This document shows positions 16,805-25,177 of a stretch of 64,000 nt of DNA, one piece after another. The number at the start of each line of letters is the position of its first letter. Positions within the stretch are counted from its first letter, which is position 1. The stretch is from Lacrimispora indolis DSM 755 (GTDB lineage: Bacteria; Bacillota; Clostridia; Lachnospirales; Lachnospiraceae): the NCBI RefSeq assembly GCF_000526995.1, contig NZ_AZUI01000001.1:6304001-6368000 (forward strand). The letters are read 5' to 3'. A program made the position numbers and the translations under genes. A model generated the notes under the pieces. That model had not been told where the DNA came from and searched no databases. It worked only from the letters and a program-made list of their open reading frames with translations.

Positions 16805-18013
16805 CTATTCATATCTTAAGGCTTCAATGGGATCTTTTTTCGCTGCCTTGGAAGCCGGATAAAGCCCAAAGAATATACCTACTAAAGCCGAGAATCCTAC
16901 TGCCAGGACCACTACAGAGGGCCTGATGACCACGGTCATCTGAAAAGCGGCTCCCCCTGCTTTCACAAGAGCGACTCCAAGAAGAATTCCGATGATTCCT
17001 CCGCAGGCCGACATAAAGGCAGACTCCGTCAAAAACTGGATCATAATGTCTCTTGTCCTCGCGCCAAGAGCCTTGCGGACCCCGATTTCCCTGGTTCGTT
17101 CCGTAACGGAGACCATCATGATATTCATGATCCCGATGCCTCCTACCAGCAAAGAGATGGCGGCAATTCCGCCAACAGCGGCCGCCATGCCGGAAAGGCC
17201 GGCATCCACGCTTCCCATCTGCTCGGCAACGGACATGGTCCGGATCTCTGATTCCGGGCGGCCCTTTAACTTTGCCACGTACCTGGTAAGTTCCGACAGG
17301 AATGCATTCATATCCACTCCATCCCTGACATAAAAATTCAAGTCCTGAAAAAGATCATTGGATTTTGTTAGGACCGTATAAGGCAGAAACCCTGACTGGG
17401 TCTGTCCGTTTCCCATTAACATGGCCATCATGGGGGAAATATCCTTATGATAGACTCCAACAACCATATACTCCTGGGTGTCTTTATTAATGGTCATGCG
17501 GAAGGTTCTGCCAACACAGTCAGCCGTGCCGAACAGCTCCACCGCCCCCTTATCCTCCAAAACCACATGATTTGCCGCTCCTTTTACATCCGCCGTATTG
17601 ATGGCTCTTCCGTAAATGATATCCAATGGCTGTACATCGGTATAATTGGAATCAATCCCCTGGAATTGATACTTAACCTTTCTCCGCCCATTGACAGCCT
17701 CTGCATCGGCACTGGCATCGCTGTCAATATACTGGATCTTATCCTGGTAAACGTCCCTGACACGGTCCATTTCATCCCTGGTAAAATAATCCGACATCCG
17801 AAAATCCGTCACATCCCAGGACACCATAATGATGGCCCGGTTAAAGCCTACATCCTTATAGGCATCGGAAAATAAATTCCTCATGCTGTCTCCTACGGAT
17901 ACAATGGCGATCACCGCCCCAATGCCGATGATGATTCCCAGCATGGTCAAAAAGGATCTCATTTTATTGGACCGTATGGCGTGAAGCGCCATACTCATGT
18001 TTTCTAACAGCAT
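16805..18013 (-). CDS. MacB/FtsX-type ABC permease (first copy)
   Basis: 402 residues, same architecture as the downstream paralogue: N-terminal helix, extracytoplasmic domain, then three C-terminal FtsX helices with [18 protein letters not shown] and ending [10 protein letters not shown]- and C-terminal parts are nearly identical between copies, while the extracytoplasmic domains differ much more. This suggests divergence for a two-sided substrate or adaptor surface. Its start overlaps the ATPase gene by 10 bp, indicating translational coupling and a single complex. Confidence 0.92.
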   Translation of the reverse strand: MLLENMSMALHAIRSNKMRSFLTMLGIIIGIGAVIAIVSVGDSMRNLFSDAYKDVGFNRAIIMVSWDVTDFRMSDYFTRDEMDRVRDVYQDKIQYIDSDASADAEAVNGRRKVKYQFQGIDSNYTDVQPLDIIYGRAINTADVKGAANHVVLEDKGAVELFGTADCVGRTFRMTINKDTQEYMVVGVYHKDISPMMAMLMGNGQTQSGFLPYTVLTKSNDLFQDLNFYVRDGVDMNAFLSELTRYVAKLKGRPESEIRTMSVAEQMGSVDAGLSGMAAAVGGIAAISLLVGGIGIMNIMMVSVTERTREIGVRKALGARTRDIMIQFLTESAFMSACGGIIGILLGVALVKAGGAAFQMTVVIRPSVVVLAVGFSALVGIFFGLYPASKAAKKDPIEALRYE

Positions 18014-18798
18014 GGCGTCCCTTCTTTCTCCATATTTTCAGACTCTTCCTGTTCCTGGATCTGAGGAACATTGAGCTCATCGCTGACCATCTGCCCATCC
18101 CGAAAACGTATGATCCTCTCTGTAAAAGCAGCAATATCCTCTTCATGGGTTACCAGTACAACAGTAGCTCCCTCCTTGTGAAGCTTGGAAAACAGCTCCA
18201 TGATCTCCTTTGAAGAGGCGGTATCTAAGTTTCCCGTAGGCTCATCGGCCAGAATCAGGGGAGGCTCATTTGCCAGCGCCCTGGCAATGGCAACCCTCTG
18301 CCGCTGTCCTCCGGAAAGCTCATTGGGCATGTGCTCATACCGGCTTCCAAGACCTACCCGTTCCAGAAGCATTAAAGCCCGCTCCTCCCTGGATTTTTTG
18401 GATATATGGGCATAAGTCATGGGAAGCTCCACATTTTTTAATGCAGAGGTCCTTGATATGAGATTAAAGGACTGGAATACAAATCCTATTTTGCGGTTTC
18501 TGATGGCTGATAAATCATCGGCCGGAAGCTCCGCCGTATCAATGCCGTCAAGATAATAATGCCCCATAGTAGGCCGGTCTAAGCACCCTAAAATGTTCAT
18601 GAGGGTTGACTTTCCTGAGCCGGACTGTCCCATAATTGCTACAAATTCTCCCCGCTTAATGGTTAAGTTTACCCGCTTTAATCCCAGCACCTTAATGGAG
18701 CCGGTATCGTAAACCTTTACCACATCCACCAGTTTTATCAAATCTTCCTTAACATTCTCTGTTACGCGGGCAGGAAGCTTATCCTTTTTTTTCCACAT
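18004..18798 (-). CDS. MacB/LolD-type ABC exporter ATPase
   Basis: 264 residues. Walker A is GQSGSGKST (near residue 57), Q-loop VFQSFNL, signature LSGGQRQR, Walker [13 protein letters not shown] with catalytic Glu, and H-loop VTHEED. It is the typical stand-alone ATPase of the MacB family, with a short extra C-terminal tail rich in Glu/Gln. It powers the two FtsX permeases downstream and lies 12 bp after the MacA-like adaptor. SD GGGGGAGG is strong. In Gram-positives such sets export antimicrobial peptides or respond to envelope stress. Confidence 0.94.
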   Translation of the reverse strand: MWKKKDKLPARVTENVKEDLIKLVDVVKVYDTGSIKVLGLKRVNLTIKRGEFVAIMGQSGSGKSTLMNILGCLDRPTMGHYYLDGIDTAELPADDLSAIRNRKIGFVFQSFNLISRTSALKNVELPMTYAHISKKSREERALMLLERVGLGSRYEHMPNELSGGQRQRVAIARALANEPPLILADEPTGNLDTASSKEIMELFSKLHKEGATVVLVTHEEDIAAFTERIIRFRDGQMVSDELNVPQIQEQEESENMEKEGTPCC

Positions 18799-18810
18799 AC
18801 TTCCTCCCCC

Positions 18811-20190
18811 TTACTGAACCGGTGAAATCACGGTTACTGCCATTCCTTCTGTAAGCATAGGAGTCGGGGCATCAATCACCTGCATCCCTTCCGTCAAGGC
18901 TCCCTCTTCTTCCGGAATGATCTCTGCCTGGATATCGCTCTCCACTCCGGTTTTCACAGGAATAAAGGTTACTGTTTTATCCTTTACACAGGCAATGGCC
19001 GTGCTGCCGTCAGGCTGCTGGATCACTGCTGAAATTGGAACAACCCATACATTCTCCGCCTTTTGAAGCTCAATTTTTGCCTTGGCGGTAATGCCTGCGA
19101 TCAGCTTTGTATTCTGGTCAATGATCCGTATGGTGGTGGGAATGACCCGTTCCGTGGAACCATTTCCCTTCTCCTCTCCTGTGGGAGAAATGGCGGTCAC
19201 CTCTCCTCTTGCGGTCTCACCGTTTAAAATATCCGCACTGATTTCCACCGGCTGTCCTATGGCAACCTTTCCTATGGAATACTCGCTGACATTGATCTTC
19301 ATTTCCAGCACATCCAAATTGTTGATGATGAACATGGGTTTGTCATCATCGGTTTTATCTGCAAAACGGCCCACCTTGCAGTTGACTCTTACTACAGTCC
19401 CCACAATGGGGCTGGTGACCTTCGTATTATTTAATGCTTCCTTCTTCTGTTCCAGTTCAAAGGCCTCTTTTTCGATCTGAAGGGCATAGGATTCATTTGC
19501 CACCGGCTTTCCATTTTTTAAGGTATATGTACTCATTTCCCGCTGCGCGTCATTCATGGTGTTGGATGCAGTCTCAAGCTCCACCTGGGAAGCGCTTCCT
19601 CCCTGGTAAAGAGCCAGGGTCCGGTTATAGTTGGCCCTGGCAGTGTCATAATCCTGCTTTGCCTTTGCATATCCGTTTTCCGCTTCCCTCTGCTTATCCC
19701 CATAGGTGCTCACAGCCAGGTCATAGGCGTTTTGAGCGATATCCACTTCCTTTTTTGCATCCTTATCGTCAAGGGTCGCCAAGACCTGTCCTTTTTCTAC
19801 CCGGTCTCCTTCCTTTACCAGAAGCTCCAGGATCTCCGCATGAAGATTGGATACTACTTCCACGCTGTCGGTTCCCTGGACAGGCCCGCTGACTGACAGC
19901 ATTTCCACTACCTCTCCCTTTGCAAGGGGCGAAGCAGTTACCGGCATAGCCACACTCCCGCCGCCTGCCATCACCTTGAAGGCAATAAAAAAGGCCCCAA
20001 TGACCGCCGCTCCAATGGTTATGATCTTTCTCTTTTTGCTCCACTTTTTCCGCGGGCCCTTCTTTTTCTTTTTTCCGCCTTTTTCCTCTTCCATCAGGCT
20101 TTGCAGCTCTCTATCAAATACTTCATCAGACATTGGCTCCATTTCCGCCCCTTCGCCCGCTTCCATCTCATTGTTCTTAAATCCGTTCAT
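18811..20190 (-). CDS. MacA-like membrane-fusion (adaptor) protein
   Basis: 459 residues. The N-terminal ~55 residues are cytoplasmic and end in a long Lys/Arg-rich run, followed by one membrane anchor (about 56-72). The extracellular part has a biotinyl-lipoyl-like hairpin (VKEGDRVEKGQVLATLD), a coiled coil (~130-245) and the returning half (VTSPIVGTVVRVNCKVGRFA), then beta-barrel and membrane-proximal domains. It is the HlyD/MacA-type partner of the FtsX permeases. First gene of the operon, with a minus-strand -10 TATAAT at 20232-20237. The unusually basic cytoplasmic extension is odd for the family. Confidence 0.92.
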   Translation of the reverse strand: MNGFKNNEMEAGEGAEMEPMSDEVFDRELQSLMEEEKGGKKKKKGPRKKWSKKRKIITIGAAVIGAFFIAFKVMAGGGSVAMPVTASPLAKGEVVEMLSVSGPVQGTDSVEVVSNLHAEILELLVKEGDRVEKGQVLATLDDKDAKKEVDIAQNAYDLAVSTYGDKQREAENGYAKAKQDYDTARANYNRTLALYQGGSASQVELETASNTMNDAQREMSTYTLKNGKPVANESYALQIEKEAFELEQKKEALNNTKVTSPIVGTVVRVNCKVGRFADKTDDDKPMFIINNLDVLEMKINVSEYSIGKVAIGQPVEISADILNGETARGEVTAISPTGEEKGNGSTERVIPTTIRIIDQNTKLIAGITAKAKIELQKAENVWVVPISAVIQQPDGSTAIACVKDKTVTFIPVKTGVESDIQAEIIPEEEGALTEGMQVIDAPTPMLTEGMAVTVISPVQ

Positions 20191-20584
20191 GCCCTTTTCC
20201 CTCCTGTATCGGTGACACTTCTTTTTTCCTTATTATAACGGGCTGATATAACTTTTTTAAGTATAAAATTCTTATAATTTTCTAAACTTTTCAATCTTCA
20301 AGGACTTTTTCCCGCCATTGATGCCGGAAACAGCCCTTTTTCACTTTTTGCTTCAAATATCATGATGCTTTTTATGAAACCCAGGGAGTTGAGTCAAGAA
20401 AATCCGTGATAATAGAAGCCTAATTCCAATGTATTTTGTCTTCAAACCTCTGGATGCAGCATATGCAAGTCTCTCAATTTTCAGACAAACTCTGAATAAA
20501 AAAATCATAAATCCGCCTTTATCCCTCACATGCCCTCATTTTCTGAATATACTTATACAGATAATAAAAACAGGGAATCACCTA
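20191..20584. other. Intergenic region between exporter operon and sod
   Basis: 394 bp. A minus-strand -10 (TATAAT, 20232-20237) for the MacA-like operon has only a weak -35. The remainder is AT-rich; the in-frame extension of sod into it (from 20429) has no SD and no SOD homology. No confident plus-strand promoter, RNA or repeat was found. Confidence 0.5.
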
Positions 20585-21220
20585 ATGAATGAGCATTATC
20601 CATTTGTAAATCCACCCCTACCTTATGATTATGATGCGTTAGAGCCGTGCATCGACACAAAGACCATGTGCCTTCATCATGACAGGCACTTACAGGCCTA
20701 TGTAGATAACCTCAATAAGACCCTAAAAAACTGTCCGGACCTGCAAAGCTGGTCCTTGAAAAAGCTGCTCTGCAACGCAGACTGCCTGCAAAAAGACGTT
20801 CAGAAGTCCGTCAGGAATAACGGAGGCGGAGTTTACAACCATATCTTCTATTTTAACGGTATGTCAAACTCTGAAACCCGCTGCCAGGCCGGAATGCTCT
20901 ATTATGCGCTGGTCATGGATTTCGGGTCAATAGAAGCCTTTTACACGGAATTCGAGGAAAAAGCAATGTCCGTCTTTGGCTCCGGTTACGCATGGCTGGT
21001 TGTGGACCAATGCGGCAAGCTTAAAATCGTAACCACAGCAAATCAGGATACCCCCATTGTTCAAAATCTCTGCCCGGTCCTTACCATAGACGTGTGGGAG
21101 CATGCCTACTACTTACTGCACTACAACGAACGGGATGCATACATCCAAAACTGGTTCCAGGTAATAGACTGGGAACGCGCCAATAAGAATTACCGGAAAT
21201 GCCTGGCATGCAGGAACTAA
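20585..21220 (+). CDS. sodA: Superoxide dismutase, Mn-type, cysteine-rich
   Basis: 211 residues. It dismutates superoxide with a metal bound by His31 (LHHDRHLQAYVDN), the His in VYNHIFYF, and the Asp and His of DVWEHAYYL, all present. The TANQDTPI stretch carries the Gln that hydrogen-bonds solvent in Mn-type enzymes, and the FeSOD Gln position is Gly, so Mn is favoured. Ten cysteines, including a C-terminal CLACRN, are unusual for this family; spore-associated or cross-linked forms would be one explanation. Start chosen at MNEHYPF, which matches family N-termini; the SD (AGGGA) is modest. Confidence 0.9.
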   Translation: MNEHYPFVNPPLPYDYDALEPCIDTKTMCLHHDRHLQAYVDNLNKTLKNCPDLQSWSLKKLLCNADCLQKDVQKSVRNNGGGVYNHIFYFNGMSNSETRCQAGMLYYALVMDFGSIEAFYTEFEEKAMSVFGSGYAWLVVDQCGKLKIVTTANQDTPIVQNLCPVLTIDVWEHAYYLLHYNERDAYIQNWFQVIDWERANKNYRKCLACRN

Positions 21221-21269
21221 ATCTCCGGCCTCCTTCTCCTCCCGCCAGAAAGCTGAATCTGTTATAAAT

Positions 21270-21306
21270 GAAAAGCACCGCCATTCATCAAAAGGCGGTG
21301 CTTTTC
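21270..21306. terminator. Bidirectional terminator between sod and the efflux operon
   Basis: A 13-bp stem (21270-21282 with 21294-21306) with A/T flanks gives a T run on both strands. It serves the convergent sod and membrane-fusion genes. Confidence 0.88.
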
Positions 21307-21345
21307 TCTGCTCAACTCTTTAAAGGATCCATACAAATATTTAAC

Positions 21346-22518
21346 CTATTTTACAGTCAGTACATGCACCTGTTTGCCATCCTCCAAAGGACTGCTGCTC
21401 TGCATCACCACTTCGTCCCCTTCGGAAAGTCCCTGGGAAACTTCATAATAAGCGTTCTTTTTTCTTCCCTCCGTGATTGCTGTCCTGACCGCGCTTCCAT
21501 CGGAAACCTTGTATACAAAAGCTCCGGAATCGTCGGACTGGATACACTTTGCCGGAATGTATACAGAGCTGTTTTCCTTATTATCAGATACTCTTAAATC
21601 TGCTGTCAGGCCGATATAGCTGACCTTGCTTGCCTCTTCCAGCTGCACGGTCACCGTGAACATCCCTGTTGAAGCATTGGTAACCGCGGATATTTCGGAA
21701 ATAGTTCCCTGGCAGCTTTCGCCTAATGGCTGAAGGCTGACCCTCATGTCCATTCCGGTTTTCAGCTGGTCAATGTCCATGTCAGCCACCTGGATCTTCA
21801 CTTTCTTTCCGCTGTCGTCAATGACTGTCATGGACTTGATCTGGGGAGAAACCATCTGGCCTATTTCCACATAAACGTTTGTCACCATTCCGGATATGGG
21901 GGAAGTAACCTTACAGTCGTCAAATTTCTTCTGTACGATATCCAGGGAAGCCTTGGCGCTGTCCAGCTGGGCCTTTGTAACTTCATAATTACCTGCCTGC
22001 CCGTTGGTGGCTGCCTGAAGCTGTACGGCGGCCGTATCCATCTGAGCCTTTGCCCCTTCATACTCTGCCTGGGAAACGGCGCCTCCTTCATACAGGACCT
22101 GCATGCGGCTGAAATTATCCCTTGCTGTGTTAAAGGCGATCTCTGCCGGCCTTACGCCTGTATTCTGCTGGTTTGCTTTTTCCGCATTTTTAAAAGCGGC
22201 TTCCGCTGCCTGATAGCCTGCCTTTGCCTGCTCCAGCTGCAGCCTTGCATCCTGGTCATCCACCTGGAACAAAACGTCTCCTGAACTTACATGATCTCCT
22301 TCCTTTACCGGGATCTCTAAAATCTTTCCGCTGCCGTTTGGCATCACATCAACACTGCTGAGAGCTTCCACGGTTCCCTGCCATACCATGGTAGACAGAT
22401 CTTTTCCCGATTTCGCCACCGCAACGGTAACCTCAGTCTGCTGATTTTCTGCCCCGCAGCCTGTAAGCGAGCCCAACAGTATAGCCGCTGCCATAAAACC
22501 CGTGAATATTTTTTTCAT
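21346..22518 (-). CDS. RND/HlyD-type membrane-fusion lipoprotein
   Basis: 390 residues. Signal peptide with lipobox (LLGSLTGC, Cys near 21), lipoyl half (VKEGDHVSSGDVLFQVDD), long coiled coil (about 95-195), second lipoyl half (VTSPISGMVTNVYVEIGQMV), then barrel and membrane-proximal domains. Start at 22516-22518, with SD AGGAGG. It is the last gene of the MarR-controlled efflux operon, 26 bp after a second adaptor. No RND or MFS pump is encoded beside it. The ABC pair upstream is the only candidate partner in view. Confidence 0.9.
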   Translation of the reverse strand: MKKIFTGFMAAAILLGSLTGCGAENQQTEVTVAVAKSGKDLSTMVWQGTVEALSSVDVMPNGSGKILEIPVKEGDHVSSGDVLFQVDDQDARLQLEQAKAGYQAAEAAFKNAEKANQQNTGVRPAEIAFNTARDNFSRMQVLYEGGAVSQAEYEGAKAQMDTAAVQLQAATNGQAGNYEVTKAQLDSAKASLDIVQKKFDDCKVTSPISGMVTNVYVEIGQMVSPQIKSMTVIDDSGKKVKIQVADMDIDQLKTGMDMRVSLQPLGESCQGTISEISAVTNASTGMFTVTVQLEEASKVSYIGLTADLRVSDNKENSSVYIPAKCIQSDDSGAFVYKVSDGSAVRTAITEGRKKNAYYEVSQGLSEGDEVVMQSSSPLEDGKQVHVLTVK

Positions 22519-22544
22519 CTTTTCTGACCTCCTGTAAGCCCTAT

Positions 22545-23225
22545 TCATTTCAGATGTATTTTAACTGATGCATTCATGCCAAATACAAGGGGAAGATTTT
22601 CTTCGTTTTCGATCGCCACCTTAATGGGTATCAGCTGAGTCACCTTAGTGTATTCCCCGCTGGTGTTAAAGCTGGAATTTCCGGAAAAATAAGTCTGGGT
22701 GGCTGGATCAATCTCGGTCACCTGCCCTTTAAAGGTCTTTCCGGGATATGCATCCAGTTTCACATCCACCCGCTGTCCCAGGCGGACCTTCATAATATCT
22801 GTTTCTTCCACATTCACTCCGACGTACAGATTTAAGGTGTCAGCTACCAGCGCAAGCTCTGATCCCAGGGCCACTGTCTGGTTGACTGCCCCGTCATTTT
22901 TTACCACTGTTCCGGAAATGGGAGCAGTGATATAGGGAAGGACTTCCTGCCGCCCCAGCACCTGGTCCTGCTCCACCAGGTCGCCGTTTTCCACCTCCCA
23001 AGACAAAAGCTTTCCGTTTGTTACCGCCTTTACGGAATACAGCTTTGCCGTCACCTTTGCGTTATTTGTTTTAAAATAGGATACGCTTGAGTCATAGACA
23101 TAATATCCGCCCACGCATCCGGCAAGCACCAGCAGGATCAGAAGGGGAGCTATGATCTTTTTCAGTTTTCCTGCCCCTGTCTTTACTTCCTGATCCTCAA
23201 CATTGATATGTTTGTTTTCCTGCAT
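22545..23225 (-). CDS. HlyD/EmrA-like single-anchor adaptor protein
   Basis: 226 residues. Cytoplasmic tail of ~22 residues, one membrane helix (about 25-47), then two lipoyl/barrel-like portions (ENGDLVEQDQVLGRQ, then APISGTVVKNDGAVNQTVALG) with almost no coiled coil between them. It is shorter than typical EmrA/HlyD proteins (~350), so it is a compact adaptor. The SD GGAGAG precedes the ATG. It lies between the ABC exporter genes and the lipoprotein adaptor; the two adaptors may assemble together on the ABC pair. Confidence 0.85.
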   Translation of the reverse strand: MQENKHINVEDQEVKTGAGKLKKIIAPLLILLVLAGCVGGYYVYDSSVSYFKTNNAKVTAKLYSVKAVTNGKLLSWEVENGDLVEQDQVLGRQEVLPYITAPISGTVVKNDGAVNQTVALGSELALVADTLNLYVGVNVEETDIMKVRLGQRVDVKLDAYPGKTFKGQVTEIDPATQTYFSGNSSFNTSGEYTKVTQLIPIKVAIENEENLPLVFGMNASVKIHLK

Positions 23226-23262
23226 ATTTTTCTCTCTCCGTTCTGTTATTCTTGAGAAGGCA

Positions 23263-23304
23263 ACGGGCCAAGGTCAAGAAAACCTGACTTTGGCAGATGC
23301 CCGT
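23263..23304 (-). other. Hairpin between ABC exporter and adaptor genes
   Basis: An imperfect long inverted repeat (ACGGGC..CCAA.GTCA with its complement) around 23263-23304, in the 116-bp gap. No T run follows on the minus strand, so an RNA processing or stability site is more likely than a terminator. Confidence 0.4.
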
Positions 23305-23341
23305 GGAGTCAAATATTCCGCTGCTTTCTGCGGGTATTTGG

Positions 23342-25177
23342 CTAATCTGCAAACTGGCTGTGATACAGATCCGCATAAAATCCTTTCTTTTCCAGCAGCG
23401 ATACATGATTTCCCTGTTCTATAATATCGCCGTCCTTCATTACCAGGATTAAGTCTGCATCCCTGATGGTGGAAAGGCGGTGGGCGATCACAAAGCTGGT
23501 TCTGCCCTGCATCAATTTGCCCATGGCCTTTTGGATCAGCACTTCTGTTCTTGTATCAATGGAGCTGGTGGCTTCATCCAGAATCAAAACCCTGGGATCA
23601 GCCAGAATCGTTCTTGCAATGGTCAAAAGCTGCTTCTGGCCCTGGGATAGGTTGCTGGATTCCTCGTTGATCATCATGTAATAACCTCCCGGCAATGCCC
23701 GGATGAATTCATCGCAATGAGCTGCTTTTGCCGCTTCTATGACCTCTTCATCTGTTTTATCAAAATTTCCATACCGGATATTATCCATAATGGTGGCATT
23801 GTACAGCCATGTTTCCTGAAGCACCATGCCGAACATGGAGCGTAAATCCCCTCTTGTAAAATCCAGGGTGTCATGGCCGTCAATCAAAATATGTCCGGAA
23901 TTTAATTCGTAAAATCTCATAAGCAGCTTCACCACCGTTGTTTTGCCCGCTCCTGTGGGCCCTACGATGGCTACCATCTGTCCGGCCTTTATGGCAGAGG
24001 AGAAATCGTGAATGAACAATGTATCCGGCGTATAGCCAAAACAGACATTTTTAAATTCCACATTTCCATGAATTGACTGCAGTTTGATGGGTGCTTCGCT
24101 TTCCGGCACTTCATCCTGCTCATCTAAAAACTCGAATACACGCTCTGCAGCTGCTGCTGTGGACTGCAGCGTATTGGACACGTTTGCGATCTGGGAGATG
24201 GGCTGCATAAATGACCGCATGTATTGGATAAAGGCCTGGACGTCTCCGATCTCGATCACCTTTTCCACGGTTAAATAGCCGCCCAAAAGACAGACAAAAA
24301 CATATCCTAAGTTACTGATAAAGGACATGATGGGCATCATCATTCCTGATAAAAACTGGGATTTCCAGGCCGATCCGTATAATTTATAGTTGATGGTCCG
24401 GAACTTTTCAATGGCTTCCTTTTCTCCGTTAAATATCTGCACAACATTATGGCCGCTGTAGATTTCTTCAATATGGCCGTTTAAGTATCCCAGACTTTCC
24501 TGCTGCTTCTGAAAATATACCTGGGATTTCTTCACCACAAACATGATCAGAACCATGGAAACCATAAGAACCAGAACAGCCACCAGGGTCATCCGGATGC
24601 TGATGGATATCATCATGATGACAATTCCAACCAGAGTTGTCACAGAAGTGATGATCTGCGTCAGGCTCTGGTTCAGCGTCTGGCTGACCGTGTCCACGTC
24701 ATTGGTGATCCTTGACAAAATCTCCCCGTGAGTCCTTGTATCATAATAATTAAGGGGGAGGCGGTTCATTTTCTCCGAAATATTCTTTCTCAGCTCATAG
24801 GTGACCTTCATGCTGATGCCTGACATAATATAGCTCTGTAAATAAGAAAATACGGCAGACACCAGATAGAGCACCACCAAAAGCAGCAGACGGTTTCGTA
24901 TGTAACGGAAATCCGTTAATAATCCGGTTCCCATCATCCAGGCGATCAGGCCTTCAAACAGCTTTGTGGTGGCCTTTCCTAAAATCTTAGGCCCTGCAAT
25001 GGAAAATACGGAGGAACAGCCGGCAAATAAGACTACCACAAATACCGAGCGTTTGTACGGCTCTAAGTAACGGGCCAGATGAAGCATGGTCCCTTTAAAA
25101 TCTTTTGCATTCTCTGGCTTGCCCTGAAGCCCGCCTCTGCCGCCAATGGGGGAACTGGATGGTTTTTTCTCTGTCAT
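23342..25177 (-). CDS. Heterodimeric ABC exporter subunit, competent ATPase site
   Basis: 611 residues. Six membrane helices (about 40-340) and a nucleotide-binding domain with Walker A GPTGAGKTT, signature LSQGQKQ, Walker B VLILDEATSSID with catalytic Glu, and H-loop IAHRLST. Its ATG overlaps the stop of the partner gene by 4 bp. With the degenerate partner upstream it forms a heterodimeric multidrug exporter of the LmrCD/TM287-288 type. SD GGAGGAATT is strong. Substrates are probably hydrophobic toxicants; MarR control fits a drug-response role. Confidence 0.94.
   Translation of the reverse strand: MTEKKPSSSPIGGRGGLQGKPENAKDFKGTMLHLARYLEPYKRSVFVVVLFAGCSSVFSIAGPKILGKATTKLFEGLIAWMMGTGLLTDFRYIRNRLLLLVVLYLVSAVFSYLQSYIMSGISMKVTYELRKNISEKMNRLPLNYYDTRTHGEILSRITNDVDTVSQTLNQSLTQIITSVTTLVGIVIMMISISIRMTLVAVLVLMVSMVLIMFVVKKSQVYFQKQQESLGYLNGHIEEIYSGHNVVQIFNGEKEAIEKFRTINYKLYGSAWKSQFLSGMMMPIMSFISNLGYVFVCLLGGYLTVEKVIEIGDVQAFIQYMRSFMQPISQIANVSNTLQSTAAAAERVFEFLDEQDEVPESEAPIKLQSIHGNVEFKNVCFGYTPDTLFIHDFSSAIKAGQMVAIVGPTGAGKTTVVKLLMRFYELNSGHILIDGHDTLDFTRGDLRSMFGMVLQETWLYNATIMDNIRYGNFDKTDEEVIEAAKAAHCDEFIRALPGGYYMMINEESSNLSQGQKQLLTIARTILADPRVLILDEATSSIDTRTEVLIQKAMGKLMQGRTSFVIAHRLSTIRDADLILVMKDGDIIEQGNHVSLLEKKGFYADLYHSQFAD

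Noticed and set aside
20429..20584. 52-residue N-terminal extension of superoxide dismutase
   Set aside because: No SD, no similarity to the SOD family, and the internal ATG at 20585 gives the family N-terminus.
23197..23406. 69-codon minus-strand ORF between ABC exporter and adaptor
   Set aside because: It overlaps both neighbouring genes in another frame and has no domain or SD; the gap is better explained by a hairpin.
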